NCBI GenBank assembly: GCA_947178115.1
Contig: CAMWXF010000036.1
Location: 1 to 10,360 of the forward strand
Direction of reading: 5' to 3'
Source of the DNA: an uncultured Lachnospiraceae bacterium
GTDB lineage: Bacteria > Bacillota > Clostridia > Lachnospirales > Lachnospiraceae
DNA length: 10,360 nt
Positions 5,119 through 10,360 of the stretch are shown here, in pieces. The position numbers and the translations under genes were made by a program. Each line of letters starts with the position of its first letter. Within the stretch, counting starts at the first letter, position 1. The notes below the pieces were generated by a model. It had not been told where the DNA came from. It was given only the letters and a program-made list of their open reading frames with translations, and did not search any database.

Positions 5119-5423
5119 CAGTAGATGAAAAGAAAGAGAAGGATAAGTTGGTTTTATATGTTAAGGGCAGATTGGACACGACGACTGCGCCGCAGCTTGA
5201 AGAGATCATAGCAGGGAAGACGACAGGACTGGCAGAACTGGTCTTAGACTTTACGGAGTTGGAGTATATATCTTCGGCGGGACTGCGCGTGCTGTTAGCT
5301 ACCCATAAGGTCATGCACAAACAAGGCGGAAGCCTGATCATAAGAGGCGTCAATGATGAAGTCATGGAAGTTCTGCACATCACGGGATTTCTGGATATCT
5401 TAAATGTGAAGAGGGGCGTGTAA
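5115..5423 (+). CDS. STAS-domain protein, anti-sigma-factor-antagonist type
   Basis: 102 residues, a single STAS domain like SpoIIAA/RsbV. The start at 5115 overlaps the previous stop (ATGA) and has GGAG about 8 nt upstream. GRLDTTTAPQLEE forms the first strand/helix. LVLDFTELEYISSAGLRVLL aligns with the phosphorylation loop of SpoIIAA (YMDSSGL), placing the acceptor at S54. The final TGFLDILNV is the usual closing motif. In partner switching, a HATPase kinase phosphorylates this serine and a PP2C phosphatase removes the phosphate; the unphosphorylated form binds a partner. Both enzyme domains are present two genes downstream in one protein. The target that the STAS protein releases or blocks is not evident in the window. 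Confidence 0.9.
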   Translation: MTVDEKKEKDKLVLYVKGRLDTTTAPQLEEIIAGKTTGLAELVLDFTELEYISSAGLRVLLATHKVMHKQGGSLIIRGVNDEVMEVLHITGFLDILNVKRGV

Positions 5424-5458
5424 TACCGCTGACCGGCGTGTGAAGAGAGGAGGAAGAC

Positions 5459-6589
5459 ATGGAGGCAGTCATGAAAGCAAATACGGAAGCGGATGTAAAA
5501 ACGGAACAGACACTCGTGCTGGAAAGCAGAGGGAAACAGCCGATCACCGTGCACCTCAGATTGTTTCGACCCGGTGATGAGAATGGCATGATCGCCTGCA
5601 TCAGGGACGAGTACGGTGATACATATTTCAAGACAGGATTCTACGATCCGGAGTACCTGCGCAGGGAGGCGGAGGAAGGAGTCATCACATTTCTCATTGC
5701 GGAGACGGATGAGGACGGCATCATCGGTATGATGATTCTGAAGGAATTCTATCCGAAGGAATCCATGTGCGAGATCGCCTCACAGGTTTTCCGCAAGAAA
5801 TACAGAGGCTATGGTCTGGCAATGCCTTTTTTTGAGTACGGGATGAAGCTGCTGCTGTCACGTAATTATTCGGCGGCATTCTGCCTGCCGGTGTTGTTTC
5901 ACGATGTAACCCAGCGGTTATTGTACCGCTTAGGTATGCGGGCGACAGGACTGGTCATGAATGTGTTTGATATGGATCACATTACCCATTCTTACAATAA
6001 CGGCAGAAACCGGAAACATTCTCAGGGTATCCAGATCCGTGCGGTAGGCAAACGGGATGCGGGCGTTGTGTATTTGCCAGAGGAACATTACGCATTCTGC
6101 CGTGACATATACGCTTCACTCGGCGCGGTGTTTACGATCGCCACGGCGGATATCCGCAGGATATCGGATAGTGAAGAGCATGAAGCGCAGGATCGGACGG
6201 GGCAGCTTCCGGTTTATACGGAGATGGAGTATGTAAATGACGATCTGCAGCACAGCCTGACAATTGACATCAGACGTGCAGGCAGGGATCTGGCTAAGCG
6301 GATTACGAGGCTGCATACGCGATATCCCCTGCAGGGGAAGCAGACGGCGGTAGTATTTATAAACTGCAACGATCAGGGTGCGGTATGGGCATATGAGGTC
6401 TTACAGGAAATGGGATATTTCTTTACCGGTTTAAAACCGCTGTGCAGTGAACGGGAATATATCGTGATGCACCATGAAGGAGAGGTGCTGATTTATTTCG
6501 AAGATTATTGGGTGAGCGGGGAGTTCACGAACCTGATCAGGTACGTGGAGACGTGTAATAAAAAATGCCGCCAACGCAGACTGATGTGA
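5459..6589 (+). CDS. GNAT-like acyltransferase, probably tandem domains
   Basis: 376 residues, about twice a normal GNAT domain. GGAGG lies 6 nt before the ATG. Residues about 30-160 look like a GNAT fold: the opening VHLRLFRPGDENGMIACIRDEY, the strand GIIGMMILKEF, and an acetyl-CoA loop at QVFRKKYRGYGLAMPF (R116-G-Y-G). The C-terminal half includes TAVVFINCNDQGAVWAYEVLQEMGYFF, which resembles the last helix and strand of a second GNAT domain without a clear CoA-binding loop. Substrate is unknown. Its place between the STAS protein and the phosphatase/kinase sensor suggests a regulatory role in the same switch, for example acting on one of these proteins; this is inference. Confidence 0.7.
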   Translation: MEAVMKANTEADVKTEQTLVLESRGKQPITVHLRLFRPGDENGMIACIRDEYGDTYFKTGFYDPEYLRREAEEGVITFLIAETDEDGIIGMMILKEFYPKESMCEIASQVFRKKYRGYGLAMPFFEYGMKLLLSRNYSAAFCLPVLFHDVTQRLLYRLGMRATGLVMNVFDMDHITHSYNNGRNRKHSQGIQIRAVGKRDAGVVYLPEEHYAFCRDIYASLGAVFTIATADIRRISDSEEHEAQDRTGQLPVYTEMEYVNDDLQHSLTIDIRRAGRDLAKRITRLHTRYPLQGKQTAVVFINCNDQGAVWAYEVLQEMGYFFTGLKPLCSEREYIVMHHEGEVLIYFEDYWVSGEFTNLIRYVETCNKKCRQRRLM

Positions 6590-6616
6590 GAGGCATGGAG
6601 GAGAAAGGAAAGAAAA

Positions 6617-9283
6617 ATGGCGCGGAAAAAGAAGAGAACACGCAGAAAAAAGAGAATAGGACAGAAATTAAACCAATTGCTTCTTGCCATGGTATCGGCG
6701 GCGGTGGTGATCTCCGGAACGGTCAGTGTATACAGTCTGTATTCCATGAAGCATATCGCAACGGAAAACGGCACGGAGCTGGGGCAGACTGCCGCGGAGG
6801 ACGCAGAGAAGGCATTGGAGAATCTGGCGGTAGAGAATCTGCGGAGTATCGCAGTGGAGAAGGCGGCATATATCGAGGAAAAATTTGCGGCGGTGGAAGC
6901 GTATGTGCTGGGGATTGCGGCTCAGGCTCAGGCAATTTACGAAAATCCGGAAGGATTTCCCGACAGGAGGGTGGCGCCTCCGGTTCGTGATTCTCATCTT
7001 CTGGCGGCACAGCTTCTCTGGTCTGAGCGGCTGGCTACAGAAGGGAGAGAGGGGATTGCGGCGACGCCTCCTCTCACGGAGGAAATATTGAAGCTGGGGA
7101 ACTTACAGGACATGCTGGTGCAGTACAATGCCCATAATGATATGGTGTCATCCACCTATGTGGCTACGGAAAGCGGCTGGATGATTCAGGCGGATTATAT
7201 TTCATACAGCAAATATAATATGACCGGAGCGGAGTCTGATCTTGCGCAGCCGATTTTCTATGAAGCGGCAGGAAGGCAATGGTATATGCGTGCCAAGGAA
7301 AGTGAATCCGGTCAGATCATCTATACAGACGTGATCAAAGATATTCATGAGGGAGGGGACTGTATCGTCTGTGCCAGTCCGGTCTATTATAACGGAGAAG
7401 TCGTGGCGGTTGCGGGCGTGGGCTCCTATCTGGATACAGTCAATAACGCCGTACTGAATGTTGATATCGGAGAGGCGGGCTATGCTTTTCTGGTCAATGA
7501 AAAAGGACAGGTGCTGGTATCGGGCAGCGCTGAGGGAGAGACTGCAGCTTACGCGGAACAGGCAGTGGACCTGCGGGCAAGCGGGAACCGGATGCTGGCG
7601 GAGGCAGTGACCGGCATGGTAGAAGGAAGGTCGGACTCGCTGGAATTGTCACTGGACGGAAAAGACGTATATCTCGCTTATGCACCGCTTAACAGCCTGG
7701 GATGGAGCTTTGTCACGGTAATCGATGTGGCGGAGGTTGTGGCGCCGGCGAAGGCAAGCCAGCAGCTTATCCTGTCATTAACGTCGGACATGGCCGGCAG
7801 ACAGGATACGGCGATTCGCAGGGTGATCGTTTTCTTCGTGGCGATACTGGTTGTGATTATTCTGCTCGGATGTATTTTCGGAACGCTGTTTTCCAGGAAG
7901 CTGACGGAACCGATCCGTACCCTTACGAGAGAGGTGGCAAAGTTAGACGGCGGCAATATGGATTATCGCATTTTCCTGAGTACCGGAGATGAGATTGAGG
8001 ATCTGGGACATGCATTTAACAGCATGGCGGAGCAGATACAGAGTTATGTGCAGAATCTTGCTTCCATCACGGCGGAGAAAGAACGTATCAGAACAGAGAT
8101 TCAAGTGGCCTCCCATCTACAGGCGGATATGCTGCCCGAGGCGGTCGGTGCATTTGATGACAGGGATGAGTTTGTTCTGGCCGCCTCCATGACACCGGCC
8201 AAAGGCGTGGGAGGAGATTTCTATGACTTCTTCCTATTGGACGAGAATCGCCTGGCGCTTGTCATGGCGGATGTATCAGGCAAGGGAGTGCCGGCGGCGC
8301 TGTTTATGGTTGTATCCCGCACACTGATCCGCAGCCGTCTTATGACGGTAGGTAAAGAGGGAGAAGATCTGGCGCATATGGCTGAGGAAATTAATCGGAG
8401 TCTCTGTGATAACAATAAGAACGGCATGTTTGTCACGGCATGGATTGGAGTGTTAGACATTGCTACCGGTGAAGTAGCATATGTCAATGCGGGGCATTGC
8501 AGACCGTTGTTACGTCGTAAGAATGGTTCCTGTGAATATGATGATATGCTGGGCGGACTGGTCCTTGCGGGCATGGAAGACGCCGCGTACAGGCAGGGAA
8601 GCCTGCGGTTAAGACAGGGGGATACCTTGTTGCTCTACACCGACGGCGTAACGGAAGCAACCAGTCTGCAGCAGCAACTATATGGTGAAGACCGGTTGAT
8701 ACGTACCATTGCGGATGCCGACAGCGTTACACCTGAGGAACTGCTGCAGGAGTTGTGGAGGGACGTAGATGCATTCCAGAAAGATGCGTCACAGTTTGAT
8801 GATATTACGATGCTGGCGGTTACTTATCACGGCAATGGCTTCGAGGAGAAGAGTGATAAGCCGGACATGAATAAGATGAAGGATTTTGCGGATTTTGTGG
8901 AAGAGGTACTGGAGGAGAACGGCATATCCATGAAGACCGTCATGAAGATCCAGATGACAGTTGATGAGATCTATTCCAATATATGCTATTACAGCGGCGC
9001 AGAGGAAGTGACTGTCGGGATACGGGTAGAGGAGAACTCTGATCAGAAGGACAGGAGATATAAAGAGAGCAGGGTGAAGAAAGAGATCACACTTTATTTC
9101 GAGGATGACGGCATGCCGTACAATCCGCTGGAACGTCCTGATCCGGATGTGGAGAAACTGTTAGAGCAGAGAAAGGAGGGCGGCTTAGGCATCTATCTGG
9201 TCAAGAAGCGTATGGACAGGGTGGAGTATGAATACATAAATGAGAGGAATAAATTAACGGTGTACAAGACGAATGAGGAGTAG
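6617..9283 (+). CDS. Membrane sensor: dCache-HAMP-PP2C phosphatase-HATPase kinase (RsbU/RsbW fusion)
   Basis: 888 residues. A very basic N-terminus precedes transmembrane helix 1 (about 20-44). An extracellular dCache-type sensor domain spans about 45-395, transmembrane helix 2 about 401-424 and HAMP about 425-480. The PP2C/SpoIIE phosphatase domain has GGDFYD (532-537), MADVSGKG, NAGH, LLYTDGVTEA and DDITML, so the metal-binding residues are present. The C-terminal RsbW-like HATPase has an N-box (D783-E784-x3-N788), DDG, and a G2 box EGGLG (854-858). Both enzymes look active. The expected substrate is the STAS protein encoded upstream, with the phosphatase activating it and the kinase inactivating it, as in HsbR/HsbA or SypE/SypA. 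In the dCache, Y215, R220, W222 and Y223 keep the spacing of the amino-acid-binding motif, but the usual Asp appears to be G269. Confidence 0.93.
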   Translation: MARKKKRTRRKKRIGQKLNQLLLAMVSAAVVISGTVSVYSLYSMKHIATENGTELGQTAAEDAEKALENLAVENLRSIAVEKAAYIEEKFAAVEAYVLGIAAQAQAIYENPEGFPDRRVAPPVRDSHLLAAQLLWSERLATEGREGIAATPPLTEEILKLGNLQDMLVQYNAHNDMVSSTYVATESGWMIQADYISYSKYNMTGAESDLAQPIFYEAAGRQWYMRAKESESGQIIYTDVIKDIHEGGDCIVCASPVYYNGEVVAVAGVGSYLDTVNNAVLNVDIGEAGYAFLVNEKGQVLVSGSAEGETAAYAEQAVDLRASGNRMLAEAVTGMVEGRSDSLELSLDGKDVYLAYAPLNSLGWSFVTVIDVAEVVAPAKASQQLILSLTSDMAGRQDTAIRRVIVFFVAILVVIILLGCIFGTLFSRKLTEPIRTLTREVAKLDGGNMDYRIFLSTGDEIEDLGHAFNSMAEQIQSYVQNLASITAEKERIRTEIQVASHLQADMLPEAVGAFDDRDEFVLAASMTPAKGVGGDFYDFFLLDENRLALVMADVSGKGVPAALFMVVSRTLIRSRLMTVGKEGEDLAHMAEEINRSLCDNNKNGMFVTAWIGVLDIATGEVAYVNAGHCRPLLRRKNGSCEYDDMLGGLVLAGMEDAAYRQGSLRLRQGDTLLLYTDGVTEATSLQQQLYGEDRLIRTIADADSVTPEELLQELWRDVDAFQKDASQFDDITMLAVTYHGNGFEEKSDKPDMNKMKDFADFVEEVLEENGISMKTVMKIQMTVDEIYSNICYYSGAEEVTVGIRVEENSDQKDRRYKESRVKKEITLYFEDDGMPYNPLERPDPDVEKLLEQRKEGGLGIYLVKKRMDRVEYEYINERNKLTVYKTNEE

Positions 9284-9310
9284 CCGCTTGAGAACGGAGG
9301 AAAATGCTTT

Positions 9311-9730
9311 ATGACGCGGTATGACAAGATCAGATTTATCGTGCAGATCGCAGAGGCGGCTGTGTTGGACTGGCGGGAGCGGCATATTTGTCTGCCCTCT
9401 GTCACGGTGGCGATCGCCATAGAGGGAACCGACTGGGGAAGAGCGGCGGTCTATACAGAACACAGGTGCCTGTTCCCGCGCAGACACGATGGCATACATA
9501 GCCATGATACCGTGCTTGCCGCGGTGCGTTCTCACAATGAATATCTTGCTGTCTGGCGGGGCGAAGGGCAGCAGTATCCCAACTGGGAGGACCTTGGGAA
9601 AGAATATTATATTCTTGCGGCACAATGCCTGCAGTCTGCGGAGTATCCCTACAGCCCTGACAAGGAGTTTGAGGCTAAGATTGTGGAGCTGGTGGAGCGG
9701 TATGGGCTGACGGGATATGACGTTATGTAA
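9311..9730 (+). CDS. Divergent GH73 glucosaminidase-like protein without signal peptide
   Basis: 139 residues. GGAGG lies about 10 nt before the ATG, a rather long spacing. The protein follows the FlgJ/GH73 (endo-beta-N-acetylglucosaminidase) pattern. AIAIEGTDWG matches QAILESGWG, so the catalytic Glu would be E38. It continues with SHDTVLAAVRSHNEYL, a helix AAQCLQSAEYPYSPD, and the classic close KIVELVERYGLTGYD. It is shorter than typical GH73 domains: the middle NLFGIKG part is reduced to CLFPRRHDGI. No signal peptide or wall-binding domain is present. With the first gene of the operon it makes three different peptidoglycan-cleaving activities encoded without export signals. Activity is uncertain because the active-site surroundings are altered. 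Confidence 0.65.
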   Translation: MTRYDKIRFIVQIAEAAVLDWRERHICLPSVTVAIAIEGTDWGRAAVYTEHRCLFPRRHDGIHSHDTVLAAVRSHNEYLAVWRGEGQQYPNWEDLGKEYYILAAQCLQSAEYPYSPDKEFEAKIVELVERYGLTGYDVM

Positions 9731-9761
9731 GAAGATTATTTTTTTTAGGAGGAAAAGAATT

Positions 9762-10360
9762 ATGAATGGAATAGAGATCAGCATTTTAGGGACAAAGTAT
9801 GTTTTCTACGGAATCAGTGAAGAACTGGCAGAAGCTATCCGGCAGTTAGCGGGAAGAGAGGCGTTTCGGGCAGATTTCAAAATATGGGGACTTTGGCTGC
9901 AGAGCATGATGCGGAAGGCAGTCGTTGTTGAGACAACAAGCAAAGCTGACAGTATTGTCGTGTGCGATCCGTATGGAATGATGGGGCAGGACAAGAGTGA
10001 TATATCTTTGCAGGAGCTTGCCGATGCGGAGATGCCGGAGGAGGAAAAAGCGGTAATAAGCGAGGAAAAGGCAGAAATAGCGGTCAGTGCGTTTGTTGAG
10101 GCGTTGGGCGGAAATGTCAGAGGTGAAACACAAGTCTGGCAACAGAGCATCAAAGAAATGTTCACCTCTTTTGTTTGCAGTAAACAAGGAACGATATCCG
10201 GGGCGCAGTGTACTAATCAATTCAGCAGGAGCTATAGTTCAGTAGGACCTTTCCCTACTGTACTGTTCATAGATTTTTCATTCATTATGAAAAACACACC
10301 GGGGCTTCTGCTTCCAACCATCATGCATGAGACTACGCACTTTCTGGAAGAGAAGGCAAT
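9762..10360 (+). CDS. Protein with HExxH metallopeptidase motif, N-terminal part
   Basis: Partial, running off the right edge; 199 residues are visible. AGGAGG lies 9 nt before the ATG, after a run of eight T. The N-terminal 90 residues are mixed alpha/beta and include KADSIVVCDPYGMMGQD. An acidic helix follows (EMPEEEKAVISEEKAEIA), then a region ending in TIMHETTHFLEEKA. H189-E190-x-x-H193 is the zincin signature, here following a hydrophobic helix as in true metallopeptidases. No signal peptide is seen. The third Zn ligand would be outside the window. It may be a protease that processes operon products, or a toxin-like effector. The family is not recognised. Confidence 0.7.
   Translation, partial: MNGIEISILGTKYVFYGISEELAEAIRQLAGREAFRADFKIWGLWLQSMMRKAVVVETTSKADSIVVCDPYGMMGQDKSDISLQELADAEMPEEEKAVISEEKAEIAVSAFVEALGGNVRGETQVWQQSIKEMFTSFVCSKQGTISGAQCTNQFSRSYSSVGPFPTVLFIDFSFIMKNTPGLLLPTIMHETTHFLEEKA

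Noticed and set aside
9739..9746. T8 run after the GH73-like gene as a terminator.
   Set aside because: No GC-rich stem precedes it, and a perfect AGGAGG and ATG follow at once.

Overview
The window looks like chromosomal DNA from a low-to-mid GC Gram-positive bacterium of the class Clostridia, plausibly Lachnospiraceae. This is inferred from strong GGAGG-type ribosome binding sites, a TTG start, a DUF4118 sensor kinase, and an RsbU/RsbW/STAS partner-switching module. The species cannot be named from sequence alone.

Left part (1-1173): two genes point left. One is the 5' end of a KdpD-type (DUF4118) membrane histidine kinase (1-290, cut by the window edge). The other is a 47-residue membrane protein (530-673). 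Between and to the right of them lies dense regulatory DNA. Two arrays of six 7-bp units (consensus TTARCRY), spaced exactly 11 bp apart, occupy 352-413 (minus orientation, ahead of the kinase) and 758-819 (plus orientation, ahead of the large operon). Each lies about 30-32 bp upstream of a -10 element. This is the layout expected for an OmpR/PhoB-family response regulator. Two copies of a 25-bp dyad element lie at 879-903 and 1060-1084 in the probable leader of the operon, and an orphan plus-strand terminator sits at 484-531.

Right part (1174-10360): at least ten genes on the plus strand form one tight operon that continues beyond the window. In order they are: a leaderless two-domain endolysin (Amidase_2 plus GH24 lysozyme); a DUF2589 protein; a small basic/coiled protein; a second, longer DUF2589 protein with a glycine-rich tail; a strong GC-rich hairpin; a 96-residue unknown protein; a STAS anti-sigma-antagonist-like protein; a two-part GNAT-like protein; an 888-residue dCache-HAMP-PP2C-HATPase sensor; a divergent GH73 glucosaminidase-like protein; and the start of a protein with an HExxH metallopeptidase motif.

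How it may work (inference): the response regulator of the neighbouring kinase system turns on the operon. The dCache sensor dephosphorylates (PP2C) and phosphorylates (HATPase) the STAS protein, which would control a partner not seen here. The output would be the paired DUF2589 proteins together with several cell-wall hydrolases that have no signal peptides, so that their export or their release by lysis has to be explained. I do not recognise this gene set as a described system. It is the main point of interest in the window.
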